A DNA stretch of 64,000 bases. It comes from Flavihumibacter sp. ZG627. Its GTDB lineage: Bacteria; Bacteroidota; Bacteroidia; Chitinophagales; Chitinophagaceae. The notes beneath the pieces are model-generated. The model ran no database searches. It saw only the letters and a program-made list of their open reading frames with translations, and was not told the origin of the DNA. Of the stretch, positions 1-8,999 are shown piece by piece (the first letter of the stretch is position 1; each line of letters opens with the position of its first letter). The stretch covers positions 711,140 through 775,139 of the forward strand of contig NZ_JPHF01000001.1 in NCBI RefSeq assembly GCF_000814325.1. The letters are read 5' to 3'. The position numbers were made by a program, and so were the translations under genes.

Positions 1-426
1 AGGAATGAATTTCGTTAATTCATATTCTGCATCTGCACATTTGATCTTTAGTAATCCTCTTGATTTGTTTTCGGCTGATCCCCTGAGTTGGGTTCCCAGG
101 CTTGATTCAGAAATACGGAAACTGTACATGCTAAAACAATTCACGTCAATGGCAGGTTTAATAGACCCAAGCAGTTTGATCTCTTTGAGAATTATTACTG
201 AATCAAGCGGTGAATAACTCCCTTCCAGTGAATATCGCTGGAAACGGTTATCTGCGAAAATGTATAGGGATTCACCCTTGATTATATTATCGGTCTGTTC
301 AAGTTTAAGTTCAACATAAGCCGACTCGCAGGAGGTCCACCCGAGCCCTTTCCATGTTCCATTCAGCAGCTGCGCCTGGAGAACGCAGGAGAAGAGGGTC
401 AGAAAACATAGAAAAACGGGCCTCAT
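1..426 (-). CDS. Secreted hypothetical protein, N-terminal part (runs off left edge)
   Basis: Reading the reverse strand from the ATG at 426 gives an uninterrupted frame to base 1, at least 142 residues. It begins with a typical signal peptide (MRPVFLCFLTLFSCVLQAQ) cut after AQ. The mature part starts LLNGTWKGLGWTSCES, which looks like the beginning of a small extracellular domain that opens with a GTWxG strand. I do not recognise the family. It is divergent from the LD-carboxypeptidase at 473, so 427-472 should hold both promoters. The C-terminus lies outside the window, so length and function cannot be judged. Confidence 0.7.
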   Translation of the reverse strand, partial: MRPVFLCFLTLFSCVLQAQLLNGTWKGLGWTSCESAYVELKLEQTDNIIKGESLYIFADNRFQRYSLEGSYSPLDSVIILKEIKLLGSIKPAIDVNCFSMYSFRISESSLGTQLRGSAENKSRGLLKIKCADAEYELTKFIP

Positions 427-472
427 GGCTTATTATTTATAGTAATTTACTCAACATCAGGATCATTTAACT

Positions 473-1492
473 ATGGAAAGAAAGGAATTTATCAGAAATG
501 GTTTTTTTGCAGCTTTATCGCTGCCTGTTGCTACCCGCATTAAAGAACCCGACCCCAATTCATTGGCCCTGAAAAGGCCGCCCTACCTGAAAGCAGGAGA
601 CACCATAGCTATAAGCTCACCCGCCGGCTATATCACATTGGAAGAGCTTGAACCCGCCATCAGGCAGATCTCTTTATGGGGACTAAAAGTGAAGCTGGGT
701 TCTTCAATTGGCAGGAGAGACGGTACTTTGGGGGGGACGGATACGGAAAGACTGGAAGATCTGCAGGCTTTGCTCGACGATCATTCAGTTAATGCAATAC
801 TATGTGCAAGAGGAGGGTATGGCCTGGTTCGGATCATAGATCATATTGATTTCAACAGATTCCGCCGACATCCTAAATGGCTTATCGGATTCAGCGATGT
901 AACTGTACTGCATGCTCACCTGAACTCCGTGGTTCGTGTTGCTTCCATTCATTCCAAAATGTGTAACAGCTTTCCTGATATATGGGAAGAGGCAGACCAG
1001 TTGCAGAAAGATTCCATATTATCGATCCGTGATCTGCTCATGGGAAAAAGCATGTATTTCAATGTACCCCCTTCTGAGTATAACCGTTATGGACAAGCGA
1101 AAGGAGAACTGATTGGGGGAAACTGTAAGACCATTGAATCAATCACCGGATCAAGCTCTGACCTCATTACAAAAGGAAAGATTCTTTTCCTGGAAGATAC
1201 CGGTGAATATCTCTACAGTATCGACCGGATGTTCTGGAACCTGAAGAGAAGCGGTAAGCTGGATCATCTTGCCGGCCTCGTGATAGGTGGATTTAAGTTC
1301 AAGCCATCCGAAGATCCGGAAGAAGAATTCAACAGGAACATTTTCCAAATTATCATGGAGAAGCTTGTTGACTGCCATTACCCGGTTTGTTTTGAATTCC
1401 CGGTAGGCCACCAGAAGAATAATTTTGCCCTGAAATGCGGTGCTATGGTTAAACTGGATGTTAATGCCACAGGATCAGTTCTTCAGGAATGA
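473..1492 (+). CDS. LD-carboxypeptidase family protein (peptidase S66), probably exported
   Basis: 339 residues. The S66 family (LdcA, MccF) cleaves the L,D bond that leaves D-Ala at the end of muropeptide stems, used in murein recycling, or cleaves microcin-like compounds. Family hallmarks are clear: CARGGYGLVR, the nucleophile-elbow-like GFSDVT (likely Ser), LFLEDTGEYLYSIDRM (likely Glu) and PVGHQKNN (likely His). Compared with its paralogue at 6101 it carries about 35 extra N-terminal residues, MERKEFIRNGFFAALSLP, which resemble a degenerate Tat or Sec signal (RK rather than RR). I infer that it is exported while the paralogue is cytosolic. The family call is firm; the substrate is not known. 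Confidence 0.9.
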   Translation: MERKEFIRNGFFAALSLPVATRIKEPDPNSLALKRPPYLKAGDTIAISSPAGYITLEELEPAIRQISLWGLKVKLGSSIGRRDGTLGGTDTERLEDLQALLDDHSVNAILCARGGYGLVRIIDHIDFNRFRRHPKWLIGFSDVTVLHAHLNSVVRVASIHSKMCNSFPDIWEEADQLQKDSILSIRDLLMGKSMYFNVPPSEYNRYGQAKGELIGGNCKTIESITGSSSDLITKGKILFLEDTGEYLYSIDRMFWNLKRSGKLDHLAGLVIGGFKFKPSEDPEEEFNRNIFQIIMEKLVDCHYPVCFEFPVGHQKNNFALKCGAMVKLDVNATGSVLQE

Positions 1493-1513
1493 TTTTTATG
1501 CTATTTTTATTGC

Positions 1514-1702
1514 ATGCTGACACTATTAGTTTGGCTTGTCCTTTTTATACTTTGCTGGCCATTGGCCATTGTCGCTTTGATAATGTATCCTATCGTGTGG
1601 ATCCTCTTAATTCCTTTCCGGATTCTGGGGATAGCAGTGGATGGCATACTCGAAGCAATCAAAGCCTTGTTTCTTTTGCCTGCACGTCTCCTGCGTAGTT
1701 AA
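1514..1702 (+). CDS. Small two-helix membrane protein
   Basis: 62 residues, almost entirely hydrophobic. Two membrane helices are visible (about residues 2-20 and 21-42), then an amphipathic tail ending PARLLRS. It starts 21 bases after the LD-carboxypeptidase stop and is probably co-transcribed. A second frame (1489-1698) overlaps it, but it has no coherent hydrophobic pattern, so I chose this one. Small proteins of this type are common next to unrelated genes in Bacteroidota and have no known function. Confidence 0.55.
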   Translation: MLTLLVWLVLFILCWPLAIVALIMYPIVWILLIPFRILGIAVDGILEAIKALFLLPARLLRS

Positions 1703-1715
1703 TAGCCGGGAAAAA

Positions 1716-2183
1716 TCATTGGCCTTTTTTTCTTGCAGTTCTCCTTCCCATCCTTTGAATGAGTGTGTCCAACTCCAGTTGCTGTTCCGGATTGCACATA
1801 GCCCTCAGTTTCCGGAAATGCTCATAATTATTGATGGTGAGTTCTGTTTCTATTTTCCCAATTGTATTTGCATAGCTAAGGATCACTGAATCAGGTTGAG
1901 GTTCTGCTTTTAGATTTTTATAAAGGGATTCCCTGCTTGTTCTCATGGAATCCAATAGTGGTTTATTCTTTTGTTTTACTGTATCCAGCATTTCTTTAAA
2001 TGCTGCAGCCTGTTTATCATCGAGTGACAATTCTTTCACCATGAACTCAATGGGAGATCTTTGGGTCCTTACTCTTGGTCGGCGTTCCTTAGTTCCGAAC
2101 AGATACATACCTACCATCACAAGATTAGAGATCAGCAATACGCCAATTATAAACAGAAGAGATTTATTTTTTATACTGGTCAT
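1716..2183 (-). CDS. Spy/CpxP-like periplasmic protein with membrane anchor
   Basis: 155 residues. An N-terminal membrane anchor (residues 8-29) is followed by a charged, helical domain: ELSLDDKQAAAFKEMLD, then a second helix pair and MCNPEQQLELDTL. The LSxxQ...F and NPEQQ..L patterns match the LTxxQ repeats of Spy/CpxP/CnrX-type proteins, which act as periplasmic chaperones or as metal and envelope-stress sensors. It is the last of three reverse-strand genes and overlaps the anti-sigma-like gene by 4 bases. The context (ECF sigma, membrane protein, Spy-like sensor) resembles CnrYXH-type surface signalling, so I infer that it senses an envelope signal for the sigma factor at 2519. Confidence 0.75.
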   Translation of the reverse strand: MTSIKNKSLLFIIGVLLISNLVMVGMYLFGTKERRPRVRTQRSPIEFMVKELSLDDKQAAAFKEMLDTVKQKNKPLLDSMRTSRESLYKNLKAEPQPDSVILSYANTIGKIETELTINNYEHFRKLRAMCNPEQQLELDTLIQRMGRRTARKKGQ

Positions 2184-2518
2184 GGCAGAATGGTGTTTTG
2201 GTCAATCATGGAATTTCGTTCAAAATGGTATTCCTGTGCCAGGGCGGTCATATTATCAACACTATCCTCTGGAGGGGTATCCTTATTGCTGAATAGTATA
2301 AATAAATTGATTGCCAGCAACAGAACGATAAAGGTTAGTGCTACAGTTGGGCGGCTGATATACGCAGCAAGGTTTGTCCATACACCTTCATCATTCCCCA
2401 TCCTGCTTCTCAGTCGGGTATAGAAATGTGCCTTTGTTTCGGCTTTAAGAACATTGTCTAAACTACCGAGCACCTCTTCCACTCTTTTTTCAGTATGCTC
2501 TTTGGATGTCATGGTCAT
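2180..2518 (-). CDS. Small anti-sigma-like membrane protein
   Basis: 112 residues: a soluble N-terminal part of about 55 residues with two predicted helices (EKRVEEVLGSLDNVLKAE; AHFYTRLRSRM), one membrane helix (about 60-78, VALTFIVLLLAINLFILF) and a short periplasmic tail. This layout (cytosolic helices, single membrane span, gene directly after an ECF sigma with no gap, and before a Spy-like gene) fits an anti-sigma factor. No ZAS zinc motif (HxxxCxxC) is present, so family membership is inferred from context only. Confidence 0.6.
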   Translation of the reverse strand: MTMTSKEHTEKRVEEVLGSLDNVLKAETKAHFYTRLRSRMGNDEGVWTNLAAYISRPTVALTFIVLLLAINLFILFSNKDTPPEDSVDNMTALAQEYHFERNSMIDQNTILP

Positions 2519-3097
2519 TTATTTTATTTCAAAATATTCAATCAATTTCTTTCTCAGGTTGGCTTTGGCCCTTTGCTGTAACGATTCCACTGCACCGATG
2601 GTTGTTTGCAGTATTAGGGCTATTTGCTCATTTCCCAATCCTTCCAGTTTCTGCAGACTGAATACCACCATTTGCTTTTCGGGCAGTTGCCGGATGGCTT
2701 TAAACAGTAAAGTTGCATCCTGTTTTTTTTCCAGTGCCACGCCGGGATGGTAAAAATCAGATGCCTCTTTTTCCTCCTTACCTCCCCCCGCCCAGAATGA
2801 TCGGATAAAATCCAGTCTGTTTCTACGGGTCTTTTTTCTGATCAGGTCCAGTGAACGATTCACCGTCATCCGGTAAAGCCATGTACCGATAGATGCATCT
2901 GCACGAAATCCATCTATAGAGTTCCAGGCGGCCATGAACACTTCCTGGCTCAGGTCTTCCGCGTCTTCTGCATGCTGTAACAGCCCCAGCGCAGTGTTGT
3001 AGACCTTATCTTTCCAGCCATCCACAAGTTCCCTGAAAGCAGATTCCTCCTTCCTTTTCAGCCTTATGATGAATTCAGTTTCGTTGAATGATCCCAT
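2519..3097 (-). CDS. ECF-type RNA polymerase sigma factor
   Basis: 192 residues with the usual two-domain layout. Region 2 is at about 25-90 (ALGLLQHAEDAEDLSQEVFMAAW and WLYRMTVNRSLDLIRKK). Region 4 is at about 128-180 (LPEKQMVVFSLQKLEGLGNEQIALIL, with the helix-turn-helix IGAVESLQQRAKANLRKKL). It directs transcription of a stress or envelope regulon. It lies 47 bases downstream of the outer-membrane receptor and abuts the anti-sigma-like gene, so the four genes 6018 to 1716 may share a transcript. Regulation by the downstream membrane protein is inferred. Confidence 0.92.
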   Translation of the reverse strand: MGSFNETEFIIRLKRKEESAFRELVDGWKDKVYNTALGLLQHAEDAEDLSQEVFMAAWNSIDGFRADASIGTWLYRMTVNRSLDLIRKKTRRNRLDFIRSFWAGGGKEEKEASDFYHPGVALEKKQDATLLFKAIRQLPEKQMVVFSLQKLEGLGNEQIALILQTTIGAVESLQQRAKANLRKKLIEYFEIK

Positions 3098-3144
3098 GTT
3101 GTTGCGCTGGTACTATCCTGCTAAAATTACGGATCTGTATTTCA

Positions 3145-6018
3145 TCATTCCATAATGATGTCGCTATTGGCTTGCCCCGCCCCACCTGGTCTAACAGGAC
3201 CTCCAGGAGCACCAGGACCCATTGGATTCATAGGTCTTTGCATTCTTCTTTCTGCAGGGGCCGGCGCCTTGCCAAAATTTCTCAGCCGGTAAGAAAAGGT
3301 TAGCATGAAATATTGCTGCAGCACCTGTGTCCAATTGTCTTCAATGCCATCACTCGATACGGTTCTGCTGATACTTCGGTTCTGTTTCAACAGATCAAAT
3401 ACGGAGAGCCGAAGATCTCCTTTCTGGTCTTTCAGGAATTTCTTTCCAATAGCCGCATTCCACAACCAGAAATCCTGGTTGAATTCAGCTGTCAATCCCC
3501 GGTACAACATATTGTTCAACTCGTTATCTATATACCATCCCGATTTGCTTAGGAGATTAAGTCTTACTCCTGCAGACTGTGAGAAATACTTATTGTTGAG
3601 GTTCTGCTGAAGATCATTTTTTACAATGCTCCTGCTTGCGTTGTAGTTGATATTGAAATCAACATACTCACTAATATTGCTCGCCAGGATTATACCACCG
3701 CTAAAAGTTGAGTTCCTGGTTTCATTCAGAATATTGTTTATCAGTCCAGGTGTCTTCACATAATTGTAACCACCATTAAAAGTAAGATTCGATTTTATAG
3801 ATTTAAAAGGAAATGAGTAGGTGGCAAAAGTCCGAAGGTTCCAGAACCCATCAAGGTTTACGGGCTTGGAAAGACGAGATCCCTGTTTTAGTGTGAATGT
3901 TGGCGTTAGTACAGAATCAGAAGTTGCAGTATAAGTTGCATTTGTTACATAGTCCATCGTATTGGTAGCAAACAGGTTGAAGAAAAAGCTGTTTCCTTTT
4001 CTTGAATCCGAATAGGTATATCTTGTGCTGAGGGTATTAGAATATGATTGGTCGAGGTTTGGATTACCAGTTGTGGGAAATAGTACATTGTTGATATTGA
4101 TAACGTTCTGTAACTGGTTTACCGATGGGGTGCTGGTAGAAGCTCGGTAGAACATCATGAGGTTGCTTTTTTGTCCGATCTTTCCCCTGAACATTGCGTT
4201 CGGCAGAATATTGCTGAATGATTTCTTTAAATTTCCTTTTGCAGGATAGGTCTGATCATTATCCAGCTCCGTATTTTGCAGGTCAACACCAATGGCAAAC
4301 ATTCTCTGCCGGTCGCCCACCCGGTAATTTACACCACCTCTTTGTGTGGTAACATTATTGGTGAACACATTAGAAAGGGAGGTGTCAAGTATGCTGTACT
4401 TACCTGCATTGTCATCAAAGCGGTAGGCCCGGGTATCTGCTTCGTTTTTGGAGAAACCAGGATTGTAGCGGAATTGTAATGATCCTTTTTTACCTATCGG
4501 TTCTGAGTATTCGAGATTGGCGCTGTAATTCTGGTTTCTTGTTTCGGATAAGGATTGCTGGAAGGTGCTGTCATATTCAGGCGTCAGTGCCTTAAAAAAG
4601 GTAGAGATCGTTTGCTGGTCACGCGTACTGTTGCGGTTACTGAATCCGGTAGTCAGTCCAATTCCAAAACTCCTTCTTGTTTTACCCAATGCCTGGCGGT
4701 AAAAGATATTGTTATTGAAATTATAACCATTGCCTTTTACCCTGTTCGGATCAACGGTTCTGCTGGTAACAGTACCATCCAGGTTCCTTTGTTCACCGCT
4801 TGTATAGGATCTTATATCATTTTCCTGGTAGCTAAGGCTGGGGGTTATGATCAATGATTTCTGGGAGTCAATTTTATATTGCATCCGCATGTTGAAGCGG
4901 TGGCTGGTGGATGTATTTATGGATTCAGAATTCTCTGAATAAAAACTGTTGGGAACATTGGTGTTGAACTGCTCCCTGTTGGTACGCTGGCTTCTGTTAT
5001 TGGTATTGTTATTAAAGAAATAGCTTCCACTGGTTTCAAGTTTTTTACCCCAGAGATCGCTGTAGTTGAGCCCTAATGCATTTGTTTTTGTGATACCGTT
5101 CTGCTGGCCTGTCTGGAAGTTACCTGACCCACCTCTGCCCCTTCCTCCGCCTCTTCCACTATTGCCACCTGAAAGACCAAGCATATCCGTAGAACTGAAG
5201 TTCTGCTGGTTAATATTATTGAATAGTCCAACTACAGAGATCCGTCGGTTTTTATTAAAGAAGTTCACCGCACCGCCGGCCTGGTAGCGGTCATCAGTAC
5301 CATATCCTGCATATACCCGTCCGAACTGTCCGTTTCTCCGGTCTTCCCTGGTTACAACGTTTATGGCTTTAACACTGTTGCCATCATCAACACCTGTGAG
5401 TTGTGCCTGGTCGCTCAGCCTGTCAAATACCTGTATCTTATCAACAACTTCTGCCGGCAGGTTTCGAAGTGCGGCGGTAGCATCATCACCAAAAAATTCA
5501 CGACCATCAATAGTTACTTTTCGAACTGTTTCTCCCTGCGCTTTTACTTCACCATTTTCGATCTGTATCCCTGGCATTTTTTTCACCAGGTCTTCCACGT
5601 TCGCATCAGGGTTCACTTTAAACTGGTTGGCATTAAATTGAACCGTATCGCCTTTTTGCTGGGTAGGAGGGGTGGTTGCCTTGATCACTACCTCTGTAAG
5701 GGTTTTGCCCGATTTTCCCAGTTCAATATTACCGAGGTCAATATTATTTCCCTGTAGCGTGATCGTTTTTTCATAATTATCAAATCCCACAAAGGTGACC
5801 GTTAGTTTATATGACCCATCGGGAATTTCAGCAAAGCTGAATTCACCTGATATTGCAGATACGGTAGTTCTCGAAAAACTGGTATTACGTAACTGGATTG
5901 TTGCACCAGAAAGGCCAGTCCTGGCGGTACTATCCTGAATTTTTCCTTTTACTGTAGATTGCGAATAAGCACAAAACGATAAGGTTAACCCGGTCAGCAG
6001 AATCATAAAAATCTTCAT
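3145..6018 (-). CDS. TonB-dependent-receptor-like outer membrane protein with carboxypeptidase regulatory domain
   Basis: 957 residues. Domain order: signal peptide (1-19), carboxypeptidase regulatory-like beta-sandwich (about 20-108, VKGKIQDSTARTGLSGATI), plug-like domain (about 115-225, with VEDLVKKMPGIQIENGEV and VTIDGREFFGDD), then a large outer-membrane beta-barrel of the OMP_b-brl type. A Gly/Arg-rich insert lies near residues 285-305 and the C-terminus is Pro/Gly/Met-rich (after about residue 915). These proteins sit in the outer membrane; the substrate cannot be read from sequence. No SusD-like partner follows. Instead an ECF sigma gene lies 47 bases downstream, so regulation or sensing is possible. 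Confidence 0.88.
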   Translation of the reverse strand: MKIFMILLTGLTLSFCAYSQSTVKGKIQDSTARTGLSGATIQLRNTSFSRTTVSAISGEFSFAEIPDGSYKLTVTFVGFDNYEKTITLQGNNIDLGNIELGKSGKTLTEVVIKATTPPTQQKGDTVQFNANQFKVNPDANVEDLVKKMPGIQIENGEVKAQGETVRKVTIDGREFFGDDATAALRNLPAEVVDKIQVFDRLSDQAQLTGVDDGNSVKAINVVTREDRRNGQFGRVYAGYGTDDRYQAGGAVNFFNKNRRISVVGLFNNINQQNFSSTDMLGLSGGNSGRGGGRGRGGSGNFQTGQQNGITKTNALGLNYSDLWGKKLETSGSYFFNNNTNNRSQRTNREQFNTNVPNSFYSENSESINTSTSHRFNMRMQYKIDSQKSLIITPSLSYQENDIRSYTSGEQRNLDGTVTSRTVDPNRVKGNGYNFNNNIFYRQALGKTRRSFGIGLTTGFSNRNSTRDQQTISTFFKALTPEYDSTFQQSLSETRNQNYSANLEYSEPIGKKGSLQFRYNPGFSKNEADTRAYRFDDNAGKYSILDTSLSNVFTNNVTTQRGGVNYRVGDRQRMFAIGVDLQNTELDNDQTYPAKGNLKKSFSNILPNAMFRGKIGQKSNLMMFYRASTSTPSVNQLQNVININNVLFPTTGNPNLDQSYSNTLSTRYTYSDSRKGNSFFFNLFATNTMDYVTNATYTATSDSVLTPTFTLKQGSRLSKPVNLDGFWNLRTFATYSFPFKSIKSNLTFNGGYNYVKTPGLINNILNETRNSTFSGGIILASNISEYVDFNINYNASRSIVKNDLQQNLNNKYFSQSAGVRLNLLSKSGWYIDNELNNMLYRGLTAEFNQDFWLWNAAIGKKFLKDQKGDLRLSVFDLLKQNRSISRTVSSDGIEDNWTQVLQQYFMLTFSYRLRNFGKAPAPAERRMQRPMNPMGPGAPGGPVRPGGAGQANSDIIME

Positions 6019-6100
6019 ATAGATAAGCTTGTCTTACTCATTAGACGAACAGTAATCAGTATTCCTACGGAGGCTTCGCGATTTATTTTTATTTTGCAGC

Positions 6101-7009
6101 ATGCGCATCCCCCCATATCTAAAAAAAGGTGATACCATTGGAATGGTTTGTCCCGCCGGCTATATGCCTCCTGAAAAATGGCAGACTGCTGTAGATGTAT
6201 TGCAACAGGAAGGCTATTCTATCAGGCTTGGGACTACCATGAACAGCAAGTCGGAGAATTATTTTTCCGGTACCGATGCTGAGAGGCTGGCAGATCTGCA
6301 GGCGATGCTGGACGATAGTTCTGTAAAAGCAATCTTTTGCGGAAGGGGAGGGTATGGTATGGGAAGGATCATCGATCAACTGCAGTTTAAAAACTTTCGC
6401 AAACATCCCAAGTGGATAATAGGTTTCAGTGATATTACCGTTCTCCATGCCCATGTGAACAGGCAATTAAAGATCGCGAGCCTGCATGCTCCCATGGCAG
6501 CAGCCTTCAATGAAGGTGAGTATGCGAATCCTTATGTACAGAGTCTTCTTGCTGCTGTAAGAGGTGAAAAATCCGTTTACAGGAAAGCCCCCCATCCATA
6601 CGACAAAAAGGGAAAAGCCAGCGGCAGACTGGTGGGAGGAAATCTTGCCCTGGTAAGCCATCTGATCGGAACGCGATCTGCCTATAAAACAAAGGATCGG
6701 ATTTTATTCCTGGAAGATGTGGGAGAGCAATTATACAATATTGACCGGATGATGATTCAACTTAAGCGCTCGGGAATGCTGGAGAATCTTTCAGCACTTA
6801 TTCTCGGTGGCTTTACCGATAACAAGGATACGGACCGGCCATTTGGAAAAGATATAGAAGATATTTTTAAGGATTTGCTGGATGAATATGATTATCCTAT
6901 CTGTTATGGATTCCCCGTAAGCCATGATAAAGAAAATTATGCACTGAAAGTAGGCGTCAACCATACGCTAATTGTAAACGAGGAGGGATCCATTCTATCA
7001 GAAAAATAA
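6101..7009 (+). CDS. LD-carboxypeptidase (peptidase S66), cytosolic paralogue
   Basis: 302 residues without a signal peptide, starting directly at MRIPPYLKKGDTIGMVCPAGY. The S66 motifs are present: CGRGGYGMGRI, GFSDIT with the likely Ser nucleophile, LFLEDVGEQLYNIDRM with the likely Glu, and PVSHDKEN with the likely His. By family knowledge it removes terminal D-Ala from tetrapeptide stems during murein recycling. It is closely similar along its length to the protein at 473-1492. The two genes flank the receptor/sigma cluster on the opposite strand. It is divergent from the receptor gene, with 82 bases between the starts. Confidence 0.92.
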   Translation: MRIPPYLKKGDTIGMVCPAGYMPPEKWQTAVDVLQQEGYSIRLGTTMNSKSENYFSGTDAERLADLQAMLDDSSVKAIFCGRGGYGMGRIIDQLQFKNFRKHPKWIIGFSDITVLHAHVNRQLKIASLHAPMAAAFNEGEYANPYVQSLLAAVRGEKSVYRKAPHPYDKKGKASGRLVGGNLALVSHLIGTRSAYKTKDRILFLEDVGEQLYNIDRMMIQLKRSGMLENLSALILGGFTDNKDTDRPFGKDIEDIFKDLLDEYDYPICYGFPVSHDKENYALKVGVNHTLIVNEEGSILSEK

Positions 7010-7022
7010 TCCAAGGATCTCT

Positions 7023-7052
7023 TCTATTACCTATTGCCTATTGGCTATTGCC
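7023..7052. repeat. Short tandem repeat with CTATTGC-type units
   Basis: About four imperfect units (ctattac, ctattgc, ctattgg, ctattgc) ending in a C run. The repeat covers the stop codon and last codons of the reverse-strand hydrolase and the 14 bases after the convergent LD-carboxypeptidase. Confidence 0.7.
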
Positions 7053-7850
7053 CCCCAACACCGAATCCATCACCATCCTGTATTCCGGATAGGTGGTGAG
7101 ATCATTATGGGTGCCGCCTTCTATAGTAATAAATCGGTCCTTGGGTTTCAGCAATGGTATTAGTTTTTTTGCATTGCGATAAGGTACCACACCATCATCC
7201 GTTCCCTGGAAAATAATGACCGGCATCAGTACTTCGGGAAGGTATTTATAAGTGGGAAGTTCATAGTGGATCATCCTGCCGATCGGGTAAAAAGGCAGAT
7301 AATAACTGAAGAGGGAATGGATGCTATAATAAGGTGTTTCCAGCAACAATAATTTGGCATGATGGGTGGCAGCAACCTGTGCTGCTATGCCAGTGCCCAT
7401 GCTCTTTCCATAAAGAATAATACTATCTCCTGAATAGTTGCTTTTGGCGAGCCGGAATAACTGGTCGGCATATTCATATAATCGTTCTTCTGTAAGCGGA
7501 CCGGTGCTTTTGCCAAAACCAGGATAATCTATCATCCATACCTGATAACCTTTTGCTGTTAATGAGGGAACGTATTTCGCATACCAGGATATGTTTTTCC
7601 TGTTACCATGAAAATAGAGAATGACGCCTTTGTTTCCTTTGCTGCTATCTGCTAAGAACTGTATTATATTAAGATTGCTTTCTTGATCGAAGGGTATATT
7701 GATTTCCTTATGCGGCAGACCAAAATTATAATTATCCGTTTTCAGCAGCGGCTCGGGATGGAAAAGGAATTTATCCTGCAGGTAAAAGATGCCGATACCC
7801 AGTAGTGCATAAATAAGGGTGATGATCTTGATCCAGCGTGATAATTTCAT
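7038..7850 (-). CDS. Membrane-anchored alpha/beta hydrolase (BEM46-like)
   Basis: 270 residues from the chosen ATG (an upstream in-frame ATG at 7877 would add nine residues before the anchor). The N-terminal helix LITLIYALLGIGIFYLQ-like segment anchors it. Hydrolase landmarks are the oxyanion strand YFHGNRKN, WMIDYPGFGKSTG, the nucleophile elbow YGKSMGTG (Ser), the acid GTDDGVVP and the catalytic GGTHNDL (His). The family hydrolyses esters or lipids of unknown identity. It is the third gene of a reverse-strand run (9785 to 7038) whose first gene is a sibling hydrolase. Its last codons lie in a short CTATTGC-type tandem repeat. Confidence 0.85.
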   Translation of the reverse strand: MKLSRWIKIITLIYALLGIGIFYLQDKFLFHPEPLLKTDNYNFGLPHKEINIPFDQESNLNIIQFLADSSKGNKGVILYFHGNRKNISWYAKYVPSLTAKGYQVWMIDYPGFGKSTGPLTEERLYEYADQLFRLAKSNYSGDSIILYGKSMGTGIAAQVAATHHAKLLLLETPYYSIHSLFSYYLPFYPIGRMIHYELPTYKYLPEVLMPVIIFQGTDDGVVPYRNAKKLIPLLKPKDRFITIEGGTHNDLTTYPEYRMVMDSVLGGNSQ

Positions 7851-7884
7851 GGGAGCAAAGCTAAAGCAACTGCCCATTAATTAG

Positions 7885-8982
7885 TTAACCTGCCAATGAA
7901 ACGCCGATGAGTTTTCCAATACCAAAAGTTATGGCAGCCGCAGCAAGTCCAAACAAAACCTGGCGGAATCCTGAAAACCATAGATTCTTCCCGGTAAACA
8001 AGGTAATGGCCGCTCCTATCAGGAAAAGGCCAATTGCGCTGAATGTAACACTGAGCCATATAGCATTCATACCGGTAAGGAAGAAGAAAGGAATCACAGG
8101 TATTATGGCCCCAACGGCGAATAGTCCAAAGGAATATAAAGCAGCCTCCACAGCAGAACCTTTCAATTCTTCTGCATTAATTCCAAGCTCTTCACGTACC
8201 AGCAATTCATGTGCATGGTCTTTGTTTTTCAGTATCTCTGTAGCCATTTCATGTGCCTGCTCCTCCGGAATACCTTTTGCCATATAGATCAAGGCTATTT
8301 CTCTACGCTCCCCTTCAGGATTGGTTTCGAGTTCTTCCATTTCGAGCTGCATCTGGTTTTCATATAATTCCTGACTACTTTTTACCGAGATCCACTCACC
8401 CAATGCCATTGATAAGGCACCAGCCAGTAGTCCCGCCAATCCGGCCATCAGCACTGTATCCTGGCCGGTGGTAGCGCCTGCTATTCCCATCACCAGACTG
8501 AAATTGGAAACCAATCCGTCATTGCCTCCCAGCACACCCGCCCTGATAGCATTGCCACCAACAGAACGGTGTTTTTTTTCAAAGCGGGTAAACTGTGCAC
8601 CGGTTACCCTTCCTTCCTGTTCCAGTAATGAACGAAGGATCTTTACATGGTATGTTTCACTGCCGGTTATCTCCTTTTTATTTTTTTTCTTAGCAACAAT
8701 CATTGCGTTGGAAATACTTTTCTCTGTATCCATCAATACTCCCAACACATATTCATAGCCGAATATCCTGCCGATCCGGTTGATTGTTCTTGCACGCCAG
8801 GAAGGTGGTGGTAGTTTAGCGGCGTCAATCTTTTCACGGGCTGCAAAAGCCAGCACATGGCTGTTTTCAATTTCACTCATTTGCCTGAACACATTGGCAA
8901 TGGTGGCATCTTCTTCATTTTCCGCAAGTTTCTGATAGAGCCAGGACGCGTCGATTTCTGTTTGAAGATTCTTTAAGCTCAT
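7885..8982 (-). CDS. Ferritin-like domain fused to VIT1/CCC1 transporter (MbfA-like)
   Basis: 365 residues. The N-terminal 140 residues look like a rubrerythrin/ferritin-type helical domain with spaced Glu/His residues (ENEEDATIANVFRQMSEIENSH). The C-terminal part is the VIT/CCC1 iron and manganese transporter: RAGVLGGNDGLVSNFSLVMG, ALSMALGEWISVKSSQELYE, then three further hydrophobic helices (about 290-360). Known MbfA-type fusions export ferrous iron under iron or peroxide stress. It sits between two alpha/beta hydrolase genes on the same strand with gaps of 17 and 34 bases, so it is probably in one operon. The iron role is inferred from the family. Confidence 0.88.
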   Translation of the reverse strand: MSLKNLQTEIDASWLYQKLAENEEDATIANVFRQMSEIENSHVLAFAAREKIDAAKLPPPSWRARTINRIGRIFGYEYVLGVLMDTEKSISNAMIVAKKKNKKEITGSETYHVKILRSLLEQEGRVTGAQFTRFEKKHRSVGGNAIRAGVLGGNDGLVSNFSLVMGIAGATTGQDTVLMAGLAGLLAGALSMALGEWISVKSSQELYENQMQLEMEELETNPEGERREIALIYMAKGIPEEQAHEMATEILKNKDHAHELLVREELGINAEELKGSAVEAALYSFGLFAVGAIIPVIPFFFLTGMNAIWLSVTFSAIGLFLIGAAITLFTGKNLWFSGFRQVLFGLAAAAITFGIGKLIGVSLAG

Positions 8983-8999
8983 GGCCAGGGTTTTATTGG

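Noticed and set aside
1489..1698. Alternative small gene overlapping the two-helix protein
   Set aside because: No hydrophobic or domain pattern; the 1514 frame has two clear membrane helices.
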